Counted from the first letter of the stretch, positions 17,784-26,960 are shown. The stretch: DNA of 64,000 nucleotides from Cohnella herbarum (GCF_012849095.1 NZ_CP051680.1:3038001-3102000); one strand, 5' to 3'. Notes: generated by a model from the sequence alone, not told the origin. Made by a program: numbers and translations.

Positions 17784-18731
17784 ATGCCGAATATCTGGGC
17801 CCATATTCAGTTTGGTAAAGAAGTCTTAAGGGCTATTCATGCAGTTCAATATATGGAAAATCAAAAATGGAGAACGGCATTTCAGCTCGGTTGCCAAGGT
17901 CCCGATTTCCTCTTTTACGATCATTATCTGCCATGGCAAGCCTCAACGCCACTAAACAAGCTGGGCTCGTTGCTGCACAATCTGCATTGCGGCCCCTTCC
18001 TGCTCTCTTTATTCGAAGAAGCGAGAGTCCGACCGTTAACGGACCCCGCAGTCGCTTATACGATAGGTTTTCTGCTCCATCATGTGCTCGATAGGCACCT
18101 TCATCCTTTCGTATTCAGCCGCTCCGGTTTCAAGAAATGGCATCATCAACGGTTCGAGACCGCTATGGATTCCGCTATCCTCATGCAACGCGCAAATCTC
18201 CATACCGGAAAAACCCCGGTCGCTCCCGAGATCGATACGGAAGGAAGGTTGCCCGGCGGGTTCGCTTCCGATTTCCTTCGGATTTCGGCGATACATTACC
18301 CGATAGTCTCGAAACTGATTACGGCCGATCAACTCGACCAAGCCGTCGCTCAGATGATTCAAGCGCAGAAATTGTTTTTCGATCCGACCGGATGGAAAGG
18401 ACGACTCGTCTTCGGGCAACTCGCCCCCTTCTCCCCTCCGCTCCGTATTCCCGACTGGGATGTGCTGAATGAAAAACGTCTGCCCTGGATCGACCCGACC
18501 GACCGCACGATACTCCATCGCGAAAGCGCGATAGAGCTCTGGGAGTTGGCACTGGAGGACGGTATCGCAACCACGGCTGCAGGGATCGCTTGGCTCGAAG
18601 CCGGCCCGAACGAAGAAGCAGCCTTGCTGAAGGATAAGTTCAGCGGGCTGCTTCGGAATATTTCGTATGAAACCGGTCTTCCGTGCGAAGCAGGCAAGAT
18701 TACTTTCGCGGATTCCGTAGTTCCAAGTTAA
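17784..18731 (+). CDS. Zinc-dependent phospholipase C family protein
   Basis: A 315-residue protein starting MPNIWAHIQFGKEV. Histidine/aspartate clusters typical of the zinc-dependent phospholipase C/S1-P1 fold are present: WAH near the N terminus, CQGPDFLFYDHYLPW, and GFLLHHVLDRHLHPFV. No signal peptide is seen, so it is probably intracellular. ATG 17784 has GGAGG 7 bases upstream; a longer frame from 17697 lacks one. The real substrate is unknown. It is convergent with the MFS gene. Confidence 0.75.
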   Translation: MPNIWAHIQFGKEVLRAIHAVQYMENQKWRTAFQLGCQGPDFLFYDHYLPWQASTPLNKLGSLLHNLHCGPFLLSLFEEARVRPLTDPAVAYTIGFLLHHVLDRHLHPFVFSRSGFKKWHHQRFETAMDSAILMQRANLHTGKTPVAPEIDTEGRLPGGFASDFLRISAIHYPIVSKLITADQLDQAVAQMIQAQKLFFDPTGWKGRLVFGQLAPFSPPLRIPDWDVLNEKRLPWIDPTDRTILHRESAIELWELALEDGIATTAAGIAWLEAGPNEEAALLKDKFSGLLRNISYETGLPCEAGKITFADSVVPS

Positions 18732-18768
18732 CTCGATCACGATCCCGATTCCAATCGCTTTACCCCGG

Positions 18769-20016
18769 TCAATACTGCGTAGCTTCCCGTTCTCCCTTGA
18801 CAAGGTTCACCAACGTCAGCAATAGGATTCCAGCTAAGAAGAAGAAAGCGACGGCGAGCAGAGCCGAACGGCTCGAGTCGCTCACGAGCTTAACGATTCC
18901 GAACACGAGCGGACCTCCGAAGGAGAAGAAACGGCTCGTGAAGCTGAGGAATCCGTTAAACTCCGCCGTCCGTCCGGGAGGAATCAGCCTGCTGAAGATC
19001 GCTCTGGCAGTCGCCTGCGATCCGCCCTGCACGAGACCGACCAAGCAAGCTAAAATGAAGAAATGCATTGCGTTCGTCATGAAGTAACCCAGAATGACGA
19101 TGATAAGATAGGTAATCAACGAGGCGTAGAGCATTTTCTTGCTTCCCCATTTTACCGCTAACTTCCCGAAGAGCAGCGTCGCCGGAAATCCGATAAATTG
19201 CGTCAGCAACAGAGCGGCGATTAAGTCGTCGTCCTTGATACCGATCGTCGTGCCGTAACTTGCCGCCATAACGATAATCGTATTGATTCCGTCGAAGAAG
19301 AACCAGTACGCGACCATGAATTTCATCAACTCAGGATATCGCTTGATCCGGGAGAACGTTTCTCCGAGACGTCGAGTTCCCGCCCTCAGAGTGGCAAATA
19401 CGCTTCCCTCCCGGGCTAACCGAGTATCCTTAATACTTCGGAACAATGGCCACGAGAAGACGAACCACCAAATCCCCACCGTAACGAACGATATTTGCGA
19501 AGCGGCGGTTTTATCGGGTAACCCGATCGATTCCCAACCCAGGATCAATCCCAAATTGACCGCAAGCAGCACGCCGCCGCCCAAGTACCCCATCGAATAT
19601 CCCCGGGCGCTCACCTTGTCCCGCTGAGCCGGAGAAGTAATATCGTTCAGCATGGCGTCATAGAACGTGTTCCCCGTACCGAAGCCGACCATGCCGATGA
19701 CGACAAGAATCGAAGCCAGCCACATATCACCCGGTCCCACGAATGCCAATGCCGCGCTGGCAACCGCGCCAATGATACTGAAAACCCTTAGAAAAGCAGC
19801 TTTCCTGCCCGTATGATCCGCGATCGCCCCGAGCAGCGGCGACATAAGCGCGACGACGATCGCGGCAGCGGTTTGCGTAAAGCTCCAGCTGCCGTCCGTT
19901 CCGCCAGCGACGCTAATGAAATAGATCGGCATAACGGCTGCCATGATCGTCGTCGCAAAAGCAGAATTCGCCCAATCGTACATGACCCAGGCTTTTATTT
20001 GCTTGTTATCATCCAT
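18769..20016 (-). CDS. UMF1-type MFS transporter
   Basis: A 415-residue protein with about twelve membrane helices. The N terminus KAWVMYDWANSAFATTIMAA is characteristic of the UMF1 (Atg22-like) branch of the major facilitator superfamily. GAIADHTGRKAAFLR between helices 2 and 3 is the MFS signature loop, and DRARGYSMGYLGG-like residues occur near 135-150. The substrate is unknown. The upstream 240 bp hold a hairpin that more likely ends the padR unit. Confidence 0.85.
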   Translation of the reverse strand: MDDNKQIKAWVMYDWANSAFATTIMAAVMPIYFISVAGGTDGSWSFTQTAAAIVVALMSPLLGAIADHTGRKAAFLRVFSIIGAVASAALAFVGPGDMWLASILVVIGMVGFGTGNTFYDAMLNDITSPAQRDKVSARGYSMGYLGGGVLLAVNLGLILGWESIGLPDKTAASQISFVTVGIWWFVFSWPLFRSIKDTRLAREGSVFATLRAGTRRLGETFSRIKRYPELMKFMVAYWFFFDGINTIIVMAASYGTTIGIKDDDLIAALLLTQFIGFPATLLFGKLAVKWGSKKMLYASLITYLIIVILGYFMTNAMHFFILACLVGLVQGGSQATARAIFSRLIPPGRTAEFNGFLSFTSRFFSFGGPLVFGIVKLVSDSSRSALLAVAFFFLAGILLLTLVNLVKGEREATQY

Positions 20017-20180
20017 GGTCTACCGCCTCTTCTGCTGTTTAGCTGCGTTGCAGGTAACTTTCGACGGCAACCGTACCTTTTCCTTTAATGCGATAGCGGC
20101 TTTAACATTATTTAAGGAAGATAGACGTGTTACAGATTTTAAGCGTGTATCTGATTATGTAGGAACCGCTCACGCTAAAA

Positions 20181-20240
20181 TGCCCAGAAAAAACGCAGTC
20201 GGTCGGCGTTCCAACCGTTGCGAATAATTCTGGGCATATG
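20181..20240 (-). terminator. Probable terminator of the MDR pump/padR unit
   Basis: TGCCCAGAA (20181-20189) and TTCTGGGCA (20228-20236) are inverted copies separated by 38 bases. On the minus strand the second arm is preceded by six T residues. It lies just after the padR stop at 20256. Confidence 0.45.
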
Positions 20241-20255
20241 ACTACTACTAAATCG

Positions 20256-20825
20256 TTATTTTCGGTCGTGGCCGCTCCCGAAATCCGTCAATTTCCCGGA
20301 TCTCGCGTCGTCGAGCAATTGTTGCAGCCATTCCCTTTCCGTTTCGCTGAATCGCAATGCGCCTTGAATAAATCGAACGGACCCTCGAGGCAGCCACCCT
20401 CCTTTAAGCTCCAATACTCCCCTAAGATGCTCGATCGTATTTTCGCAAGCTTCCAACCGTTTCTCGATCAATGATCCCATAAGGGCATTGTCGGCATGCC
20501 TCGCGAACGCTAGGGGCATGAACATAGGATGCAGCGGATAGAATTCCTGATCCATTTCATTGTAGATCAGTTTCCGAAGAACCGTCTTCCCCTGTTCCGT
20601 TATTCGATAGATGACTTTGTCCGGACGATTGTCTCCTTGGACGGGAATCGTTTCCGCCACTTCGATTAATCCTTCATCCCTTAACTGATCGACCGCGTAA
20701 TACAATGATCCGTCTTTGATCTTAAAGGCATGGTGCCAATTCCTCGCCTTGATCGTTTGCCTAATTTCATAAGGGTGCCGATTGCATTCGCTTAATAGAC
20801 CGAGGATCAATAGCTTCATGGACAT
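20256..20825 (-). CDS. PadR family transcriptional regulator
   Basis: A 189-residue protein. The N-terminal winged helix begins MSMKLLILGLLSECNRHPYE, followed by IKDGSLYYAVDQLRDEGLIE and the YRITEQGK wing, all typical of PadR. The C-terminal ~90 residues form a helical dimerisation domain. It starts 6 bp after the pump gene stop; its GGAGG ribosome site overlaps the end of the pump gene, so the two are coupled. It is the obvious candidate repressor for the palindromic operator at 22524-22539, with a substrate of the pump as inducer (inference). Confidence 0.88.
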   Translation of the reverse strand: MSMKLLILGLLSECNRHPYEIRQTIKARNWHHAFKIKDGSLYYAVDQLRDEGLIEVAETIPVQGDNRPDKVIYRITEQGKTVLRKLIYNEMDQEFYPLHPMFMPLAFARHADNALMGSLIEKRLEACENTIEHLRGVLELKGGWLPRGSVRFIQGALRFSETEREWLQQLLDDARSGKLTDFGSGHDRK

Positions 20826-20831
20826 GGGAAT

Positions 20832-22457
20832 TTAGCCTCCATGAAAAGATGGCTCCGGCTTGCCGGCTGCGTCCCCTTTCAAACCTGGATCGCCCTTCTG
20901 CCCGGACGAATCTTGCTGACCCGACTGACCATGCGAACCCGCCCCAAGTTTCCCCTTCTCCATCCTCGCGCTTCCCATAAGCAACACGAACACCAAAGCC
21001 AACGCCGGTAACAAGACCGACCATTGAAAAATGTAAATAATCGAATCGGCGAGTTTGCCGAGAAGCGCGTTTACGGCGTCCGGCGACAATCCCATCTTAG
21101 CCTGCAAAGCCGGATCGAGCAGCGCCTGCCCTCCCTTGATCTGCGCGGCCATTTCCGGATTCAGATTGGGCAGTTCTTGAATGCCTTGCTGAAATTCGTG
21201 CTTCTGAAGCGTTCCGAATACTGTCACGCCTAGAGCGGAACCGATCGTTCGGAAAAACGTGATTAAAGACGATGCCGAACCCTTATACTGCGGAGGAACG
21301 GAGTTGAGCGTAGAAATATTAAGCAGCGAGAAGGACACTCCCATTCCCAGCCCGATAATGACCATGAATAACGTGATCGTCAAACGACTCGTTTCCCTGT
21401 CCATAACAAAACCGAGCAAGTAGGAACCGACCAGCAAGGTGAGCGCCGATACGAGCATCACGTCCCGGTATCTGAACCGAGTCGCGAATCTGCCCCCGAG
21501 CTGGCTGCTCAAGACGACCCCGAGCATCATCGGCGTTAGAACGGTACTCGTTTCCGTGGCCGTCTTATGGAACACGCCTTGGATGAAAATCGGAATGTAA
21601 GACGCGCCCGCAATCATGACGCCTCCGTATAAGAGGCTGATCGCCATGCTGCTCGTGAATAACCGCTTCTGAAACAGACTAAGTTTAATGATAGGATCTT
21701 TGGCTTTCTTCTCAGCTAGCAAGAATAAGACGAACAAGATCGCCGATCCCGCGAACAACGAGATCGTTTTCGCCGAATCCCATGCCCAGCCTTCGGTGCC
21801 TCCCAGCTCCAGTCCGAACATGAGGCACAGAATCGTACCGGTCAACAAAATCGCGCCCGCCCAGTCGATCACTTGTTTCCTGCTTACTTTCGTTTCGTGG
21901 TAAGCCCTCGCAATGAAATAAATCGCGAGCAGTCCGATCGGTACGTTGATGTAGAAGATCCAGCGCCAGCTCAAATGATCCGTAATCGCGCCGCCCATGA
22001 TCGGACCGAATACGCTCGATATGCCGAACACGGCTCCGAATAAACCCATCATTTTGCCCCGTTTTTCAGCCGGGAACAGATCGAAAATAATCGTGAACAC
22101 GATCGGCATCAATGCCCCGCCGCCGATCCCTTGAATCGCTCGATAGATGATCAATTGATCCATGTTCTGCGCGGTTCCGCAAAGAATCGATCCTCCGAGG
22201 AACAAGATCAGTCCCATGAGGAAGAAATTTTTCCGTCCGTACATATCGGATAGCTTACCGAATATCGGCGTAGATACGACCATAGCGATCATGTAAGCCG
22301 AATATACCCAGATGAAGCTCTCCAATCCTCCGAGTTTCTTAATGATCGTCGTCATCGCCGTCGATACGATCGTCTGATCTAATGCAGCCATGAATAGGCC
22401 GAGTAGTAAACCGGCTACGACGAGGTTCGTATTGCTCTTTTTCGCATCCATTGCCAA
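20832..22457 (-). CDS. DHA2-type MDR efflux pump (EmrB/QacA family, 14 helices)
   Basis: A 541-residue MFS protein. The N terminus [20 protein letters not shown] is the DHA2 motif (LDxTIVNxAxP-like), and [13 protein letters not shown] is the inter-helix 2-3 signature. [16 protein letters not shown] is the antiporter motif C. The C-terminal tail (about 500-541) is Gly/Ser/Lys rich. Such pumps use the proton gradient to export drugs. ATG 22457 or ATG 22451 may be used. It forms an operon with the downstream padR gene. Confidence 0.9.
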   Translation of the reverse strand: MAMDAKKSNTNLVVAGLLLGLFMAALDQTIVSTAMTTIIKKLGGLESFIWVYSAYMIAMVVSTPIFGKLSDMYGRKNFFLMGLILFLGGSILCGTAQNMDQLIIYRAIQGIGGGALMPIVFTIIFDLFPAEKRGKMMGLFGAVFGISSVFGPIMGGAITDHLSWRWIFYINVPIGLLAIYFIARAYHETKVSRKQVIDWAGAILLTGTILCLMFGLELGGTEGWAWDSAKTISLFAGSAILFVLFLLAEKKAKDPIIKLSLFQKRLFTSSMAISLLYGGVMIAGASYIPIFIQGVFHKTATETSTVLTPMMLGVVLSSQLGGRFATRFRYRDVMLVSALTLLVGSYLLGFVMDRETSRLTITLFMVIIGLGMGVSFSLLNISTLNSVPPQYKGSASSLITFFRTIGSALGVTVFGTLQKHEFQQGIQELPNLNPEMAAQIKGGQALLDPALQAKMGLSPDAVNALLGKLADSIIYIFQWSVLLPALALVFVLLMGSARMEKGKLGAGSHGQSGQQDSSGQKGDPGLKGDAAGKPEPSFHGG

Positions 22458-22519
22458 TCAACTCCTTCACTGTGTCCGAAGTATCCATATTTCCCATCGG
22501 ATTGGATATCTCATTCGAT

Positions 22520-22547
22520 ATTATACTCAAATTTGAGTAACTTTCAA
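22520..22547 (-). promoter_or_regulatory. Promoter with palindromic operator for the MDR pump operon
   Basis: On the minus strand TTGAAA (22542-22547), a 16-bp spacer and a perfect TATAAT (22520-22525). The spacer holds the perfect 16-bp palindrome TACTCAAATTTGAGTA (22524-22539), which touches the -10 element. A protein bound there would block polymerase. Confidence 0.75.
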
Positions 22548-22654
22548 CCCTTTGCGACGGAAGAAATAATCCCCTATAATGAAAACAACGACAAATCCTT
22601 TTTATACGATCTATTAGATGTGATAAATTTATTCAATGCAAAGGAGGCGACGAG

Positions 22655-23557
22655 ATGAACATGAGCCAACTGGAGACGTTAGTCACCATATCCAAGACGC
22701 TGAGCTTCCGCAAAGCCGGCGAACTGCTCAACTTGACGCAACCTGCGGTATCCGCCCAAATCAAGAGCTTGGAAGACGAATTCAAAGCGATTCTGGTCGA
22801 CCGCAATCATCCGGTAACCTTAACGGACCGCGGCCAAGTTTTCCTGGATCATGCCGAACAAATATTAGCCATCGTGGAACAATTAAAGCAGAAGCTGTCC
22901 GACTTGAACGAAGTGCCTCAAGGCCACATTATCCTCGGAACGACGACATCGATCGCGATTCAAATTTTGCCCAGGGTGCTATCCTATTTTCAGAATCAAT
23001 TCCCCCTGATCAAAACGAGCATCTTATCGATGAATTCCACTCAAGTGCTTTCCAGCGTCGAGAATGGCACTATCGATGTCGGCATCGGTTACTTAACGGA
23101 CAGAAGCCCGCAGGTAGAAACTTCCGTGCTCTACTACGATACCTTCGAATTCGTCGTCGCTCCGCAACATCGGCTAGCCTCCTCCAACCGGATTACGATT
23201 AACATGCTCAAAGATATTCCGCTCATCCTCTTATCGCCGGATACGCTCGGTCGCCGTTTCACGGACCGCGTCTTCAAGGAATACGGACTAGAACCGAATA
23301 TCGTCATGGAGCTCGGAAGCAGCGAAGAAGTCAAGCGAATGGTGGAGCTTAACATGGGAGCCGCTATCGTCTCCAAGCAATCCATCGCGGGAGAATTACG
23401 ACGAGGAACGCTTAAAATGATCCCCGTTAACGAGCTCGAAGTCAGCCACCCCGTCGGCGTCATGACCAAATCGGGCCGTTACGTCAACAGCGCCATGCGG
23501 CAGTTTTTGAACGATTTGAAAGGCATGCCGGAAGATCAGTTTATCGGTAGCGAATAA
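22655..23557 (+). CDS. LysR family transcriptional regulator
   Basis: A 300-residue protein with an N-terminal winged helix (LSFRKAGELLNLTQPAVSAQ, about 16-35) and a C-terminal periplasmic-binding-like effector domain (about 90-290). GGAGG lies 7 bases before ATG 22655. The gene is divergent from the MDR pump operon and 21 bp upstream of the PHP phosphatase, with which it is probably cotranscribed. The effector is unknown. Confidence 0.9.
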   Translation: MNMSQLETLVTISKTLSFRKAGELLNLTQPAVSAQIKSLEDEFKAILVDRNHPVTLTDRGQVFLDHAEQILAIVEQLKQKLSDLNEVPQGHIILGTTTSIAIQILPRVLSYFQNQFPLIKTSILSMNSTQVLSSVENGTIDVGIGYLTDRSPQVETSVLYYDTFEFVVAPQHRLASSNRITINMLKDIPLILLSPDTLGRRFTDRVFKEYGLEPNIVMELGSSEEVKRMVELNMGAAIVSKQSIAGELRRGTLKMIPVNELEVSHPVGVMTKSGRYVNSAMRQFLNDLKGMPEDQFIGSE

Positions 23558-23578
23558 AGGAGAACGAGGAGAGATCAT

Positions 23579-24391
23579 ATGAAGTTCGATTTGCATACGC
23601 ACCACGACAGATGCGGACACGCATCGGATAAGATCAAGGACTATATCGAAGCCGCCATCCAAGCGGGTTTTCAGGTTATCGGCATTTCCGACCACTCGCC
23701 TTATTTCGCTCACGAACTCGATCAGCCCCAACCCGGAATCGCGATGGCGCGAAGCGATTTCCCTAATTATATCGCCGAAGTTTTGCGTTTGAAGGAGCAG
23801 TATCAAGATCGGATCGAAGTTCTGCTCGGCGTCGAATCCGATTTCTATATCGATCAGATCGAGTTGTACCGTTCCTCCTACGAACCCTATCCGTTCGACT
23901 ACATTATCGGTTCCGTTCACCAAACGCGGGGAGTCAGCATATTTAACCGAACCAGGTGGAAAGGCAAAGACGATGCGGAACAACTCGACGAGAAAAAACA
24001 CTATTACGAGCTTATTCGCGACTCCGCGAATAGCGGGTTGTTCCAGATTCTCGGCCATATCGACGCGATGAAAGGTTACTATCCCGGCTTTGCCGATATC
24101 CGCGGAGCCGAATCCGAAATCGACGAAGCTCTGAAAGCGGTAGCCGCCAACGATATTTCCATTGAAATCAACACGAGCGGCGGCACGAAAGATTGCGGAG
24201 GATGGTATCCTTCGGACGCCATTCTTGAGCGCGCCCTCCACTTCGGCGCGGACGTGACTTTCGGCTCGGACGCGCACGTGCCCTCTCGCGTAGGAGACGA
24301 TTGGGAGCTCGTCCGGAAGCGGCTTCGCGAGATCGGCTTTAGCCGTTGGGTGTTTTTCCGGCAGAAACGGAAAGTTATCGTGCCGTTGTAA
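23579..24391 (+). CDS. hisJ: PHP-domain histidinol-phosphatase (HisJ/HisK type)
   Basis: A 270-residue PHP-family phosphoesterase. Metal-binding motifs are HTHHDRCGH (6-14), GISDHSPYF (39-47), GVESDFY (83-89), the late LGHIDAMK and the C-terminal GSDAHVPSRVG. These match the HisJ family that dephosphorylates L-histidinol phosphate. No other his gene is adjacent, so a related sugar- or amino-phosphate substrate is possible. It is preceded by GAGGAGAG and follows the LysR gene. Confidence 0.82.
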   Translation: MKFDLHTHHDRCGHASDKIKDYIEAAIQAGFQVIGISDHSPYFAHELDQPQPGIAMARSDFPNYIAEVLRLKEQYQDRIEVLLGVESDFYIDQIELYRSSYEPYPFDYIIGSVHQTRGVSIFNRTRWKGKDDAEQLDEKKHYYELIRDSANSGLFQILGHIDAMKGYYPGFADIRGAESEIDEALKAVAANDISIEINTSGGTKDCGGWYPSDAILERALHFGADVTFGSDAHVPSRVGDDWELVRKRLREIGFSRWVFFRQKRKVIVPL

Positions 24392-24400
24392 GCATAGGGG

Positions 24401-24431
24401 GGCTGTCCCATATTCGTGGGGCAGCCTTTTT
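24401..24431 (+). terminator. Terminator after hisJ
   Basis: GGCTGTCCC (24401-24409) pairs with GGGGCAGCC (24418-24426), followed by TTTTT. The repeat array D begins 2 bases later. Confidence 0.8.
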
Positions 24432-24432
24432 G

Positions 24433-24738
24433 GTTTCGGGCGAAATAGCGGTGCTCAGCACCGTTGTTGCGGCCCGGGACGGGGTTTCGGGCGAAATAGC
24501 GGTGCTCTGCACCGTTGTTGCGGCCCGGGGCGGGGTTTCGGGCGAAATAGCGGTGCCTAGCACCGTTGTTGCAGCCTCGGGCGGGGTTTCGGGCGAAATA
24601 GCGGTGCCTAGCACCGTTGTTGCGGCCTCGGGCGGGATTTTGGGCGAAATAGCGGTGCTCAGCACCGTTGTTGCGGCCTGGGACGGGGTTTCGGGCGAAA
24701 TAGCGGTGCTCTGCACCGTTGTTGCGGGCTGGGACCTG
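24433..24738. repeat. Tandem repeat D: six 51-bp units with a conserved hairpin
   Basis: Units begin at 24433, 24484, 24535, 24586, ~24637 and 24688. Each holds CGGTGC-NNN-GCACCG; the six stems are identical while the 3-base loop reads TCA, TCT, CTA, CTA, TCA, TCT. The array fills the space between the hisJ terminator and a minus-strand terminator. Open frames run through it on both strands only because 51 is a multiple of three. Confidence 0.92.
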
Positions 24739-24756
24739 CGTGTTTCTTTTGCACGC

Positions 24757-24791
24757 AAAAAAAAGGAAGCCCGCCAACGGTGGCAGGCTTC
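24757..24791 (-). terminator. Terminator reading leftward
   Basis: GAAGCCCGCCA-ACGG-TGGCAGGCTTC with a single mismatch; on the minus strand the stem is followed by eight T residues. The nearest minus-strand gene (doxX) ends about 245 bp away. Confidence 0.55.
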
Positions 24792-24907
24792 AATCATATG
24801 AAAAAAGGGGGTCTTGTTAATTATAATATCCGACCTCTGCGACAAGGAGATCACAGAAATATTTCATTTGTGTAACAAATATCACTTTTCCCATATGAAA
24901 TAGGGAT

Positions 24908-25023
24908 ATTCCGCGGTTATTTCAATGTTTATTCCGTGGTTATTCCAATGCTTATTCCGCAGTTATTCTAAGCTGATTCCACTGTTAATTCCACTGTTAA
25001 TTCCACTGTTAATTCCACTGTTG
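24908..25023. repeat. Short repeats with 23/22-bp then 12-bp period
   Basis: ATTCC begins units at 24908, 24931, 24954 and 24976 (23, 23 and 22 bp apart), then at 24988, 25000 and 25012 (12 bp apart, ATTCCACTGTTA). It lies directly after the doxX stop. Confidence 0.8.
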
Positions 25024-25036
25024 TTCGATCTCCGGT

Positions 25037-25435
25037 TCAGTTTACCCACAAAGCATCTAAAGAATAGTCACCCGGTCCGATAAGCGCAACGGATACGGCA
25101 ATGACGATAAGCACAAGGTTGAATTCATACCCGTTTTGCGTAACCCACAGTCCGTTTTTCCCATGTACCTTAACGATAGCCATTAACATCGTTACGATGA
25201 TGAGCAAAGCAGCAAGCGGAGTAAACAACCCGAACGCGAACAAAAGTCCTCCGACGAGCTCAGCGAGTCCCGCCAGTAAGGCCATCGTGCGACCCGGCTT
25301 GATCCCGATCGATTCGAAAAATCCCCCCGTACCCGCCAAGCCGTGTCCTCCGAACCAACCAGCCAATTTCTGCATCGCGTGCCCCGCGAACAATAATCCG
25401 ATAATGACTCTAAGCAACAATAATCCCCATTCCAT
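25037..25435 (-). CDS. DoxX family membrane protein (CatD-like)
   Basis: A 132-residue protein with four membrane helices, starting LLLLRVIIGLLFAGHAMQKL and continuing GWFGGHGLAGTGGFFESIG, the DoxX pattern. DoxX-type proteins such as Bacillus CatD accompany thiol/quinone stress systems. It is divergent from a YodB/CatR-like HxlR regulator with operator-like repeats between them, which supports a role in quinone or redox stress (inference). Confidence 0.85.
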   Translation of the reverse strand: MEWGLLLLRVIIGLLFAGHAMQKLAGWFGGHGLAGTGGFFESIGIKPGRTMALLAGLAELVGGLLFAFGLFTPLAALLIIVTMLMAIVKVHGKNGLWVTQNGYEFNLVLIVIAVSVALIGPGDYSLDALWVN

Positions 25436-25499
25436 TCTAACCCACGCCTCTCGATTTGTTTTAGCATCAACCTGTCGTTCTGCTGGTTCCCAGTGTAAT

Positions 25500-25585
25500 T
25501 TACTTTACTTACTTTTGTCAAGTAACTATTTATTATTAAGTAAATAGAGTTATTACTTACTTTTCTGAAGTGTGTATGTTAAAAT
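25500..25585. promoter_or_regulatory. Divergent control region of doxX and hxlR genes
   Basis: CTATTTA-(8)-TAAATAG (25526-25532 and 25541-25547) is a perfect spaced inverted repeat. ACTTACTTTT occurs on both sides of it (25508-25517 and 25555-25564). A TTGACA -35 for doxX (25518-25523, minus strand) adjoins the inverted repeat, and TAAAAT at 25580-25585 is a possible -10 of the regulator gene. Confidence 0.6.
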
Positions 25586-25606
25586 GAGAACAAAGGAGGA
25601 GTCGGT

Positions 25607-25915
25607 ATGGACTATTCCAAAATGTGCCCCAAATACGAATCGGCAGCAGAGTTACTGGGCAAAAAATGGACGGGTCTCATTATCCGGGTCATGCTCGGAG
25701 GTCCCAAACGGTTTAAGGATATTAAAGAGCAAATTCCCGAAATGAGCGATAAAATGCTAACCGATCGCATGAAAGAGCTTGAAGCGGCGGGAATTCTCAC
25801 ACGAACCGTATATCCGGAAATGCCGGTGCGAATTGAATACGAGTTAACCGAAAAAGGCAGACAATTGGAGGAAGTCATTCATTCCATCCAAAACTGGGGC
25901 GAACAGTGGATGTAA
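25607..25915 (+). CDS. HxlR/DUF24 family regulator (YodB/CatR-like redox sensor)
   Basis: A 102-residue winged-helix protein. The N terminus MDYSKMCPKYESAAELLGKK has a cysteine at position 7, aligned with the redox-sensing cysteine near the N terminus of YodB and CatR of Bacillus. PKRFKDIKEQIPEMSDKMLT and EYELTEKGRQLEEV match the family helix-turn-helix and wing. Such repressors respond to quinones and diamide by cysteine modification. GGAGGA lies upstream of ATG 25607. It is divergent from doxX. Confidence 0.9.
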   Translation: MDYSKMCPKYESAAELLGKKWTGLIIRVMLGGPKRFKDIKEQIPEMSDKMLTDRMKELEAAGILTRTVYPEMPVRIEYELTEKGRQLEEVIHSIQNWGEQWM

Positions 25916-25940
25916 ACCGGTGAACCCCTGAAGACGCGAA

Positions 25941-26012
25941 AGAACCTCCCTACCCGCTCAACTGCAGCGGATCTGGAGGTTCTTTTTTAGGTTCTTTTTT
26001 AGGTTCTTTTTA
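25941..26012 (+). terminator. Terminator of the hxlR gene with a repeated T-rich tail
   Basis: AGAACCTCC (25941-25949) pairs with GGAGGTTCT (25975-25983), followed by T residues. AGGTTCTTTTTT then repeats three times at 12-bp steps (25977, 25989, 26001); the last copy overlaps the stop of the convergent gene. Confidence 0.7.
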
Positions 26013-26684
26013 AGCTTCTTTCACCTGAATGACGTTGTTGAATGTTTCCGTTCCGGATATCCAACGGATCCATGCCGCGTAATAACCAACAAGCTTTCTC
26101 ATGAGAAACGGCATTGATATTAGAAGAATGGCGCCCAATCCGGCGTTAAACCAAGAGCGTTGGTAACTCGACCATTCCGGGAATAGCCAGTTCATGAACC
26201 AATCCTTGGCGAATAAATCGAACGAGAAATATTGGGTGCTGACGAGTTCGGCTAACGGTGATAACGTCAATCCTATCCCTACCGCGGGAATGAGAATCGC
26301 AAAGACGAATGCGAGGATCGAAACGGGAAATTGGAATAACCCGTATACCAAGTTCCAATAAGCTTGCTTGTTCCCTAGAATACTCGCCCAGCCTCGCCAA
26401 TTTCTAAGTCTCTCGTCTTTCGCGAAGTCCCCGAGCTTCGCTCCTTCCGGTTGCGGAGTGGTTGCCGCTTCGCGATGATCCAACTCGGCCAGAAGCTTGC
26501 GATCCATGTTTAGAATTCGTTCGCAACCTATAATCATGCCGGCGAGGAGCGGCAATCCGACGACGAATATAGCCAGCGGAAGCCCGACGCTTAGTCCGGC
26601 AACCGTGATTATGAAAGCTCCGATCCCTCGCGGCAAGGAGCTTATTAAGATGATCCAAGCTTGATACACTTTCATTTTCTTCAT
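26010..26684 (-). CDS. Putative sensor-domain membrane protein
   Basis: A 224-residue protein with two pairs of hydrophobic segments (about 12-55 and 105-145) and a C-terminal helix near 180-200. It resembles the membrane 'putative sensor' domain found alone or attached to histidine kinases, which has ERxLxxxDRxLL-like loops (here CERILNMDRKLLAELD) between helices. The signal is unknown. An AAGAAAATG ribosome region is not strong. It is convergent with hxlR. Confidence 0.65.
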   Translation of the reverse strand: MKKMKVYQAWIILISSLPRGIGAFIITVAGLSVGLPLAIFVVGLPLLAGMIIGCERILNMDRKLLAELDHREAATTPQPEGAKLGDFAKDERLRNWRGWASILGNKQAYWNLVYGLFQFPVSILAFVFAILIPAVGIGLTLSPLAELVSTQYFSFDLFAKDWFMNWLFPEWSSYQRSWFNAGLGAILLISMPFLMRKLVGYYAAWIRWISGTETFNNVIQVKEA

Positions 26685-26960
26685 GATGTCCTCCTCGGCT
26701 TTCCATTGCTACCCTCATGGTAAACGAAGAAAGGAAATAATGCCCTTGGCTAATGAACGGTATCCGACTGGACTAAAGTCTAGCTTTGTTTAAACCGATT
26801 ACCCGCTTCTCTCCGCCTAAACTCGCAAATTATCGGTATTTTCATAGACCATTCATCCTAATTTCAAGTCGTTTACAACTTAGAAACATGTCGATATATT
26901 ACGGAAACATCTCTCTCCTATTCTTGTAATCAGACGAAAGTTCTGAAGGAGAGATAGAGA

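Noticed and set aside
24346..24854. Open frames on both strands through array D
   Set aside because: Same cause as for array B; frames on both strands stay open equally and lack ribosome sites.
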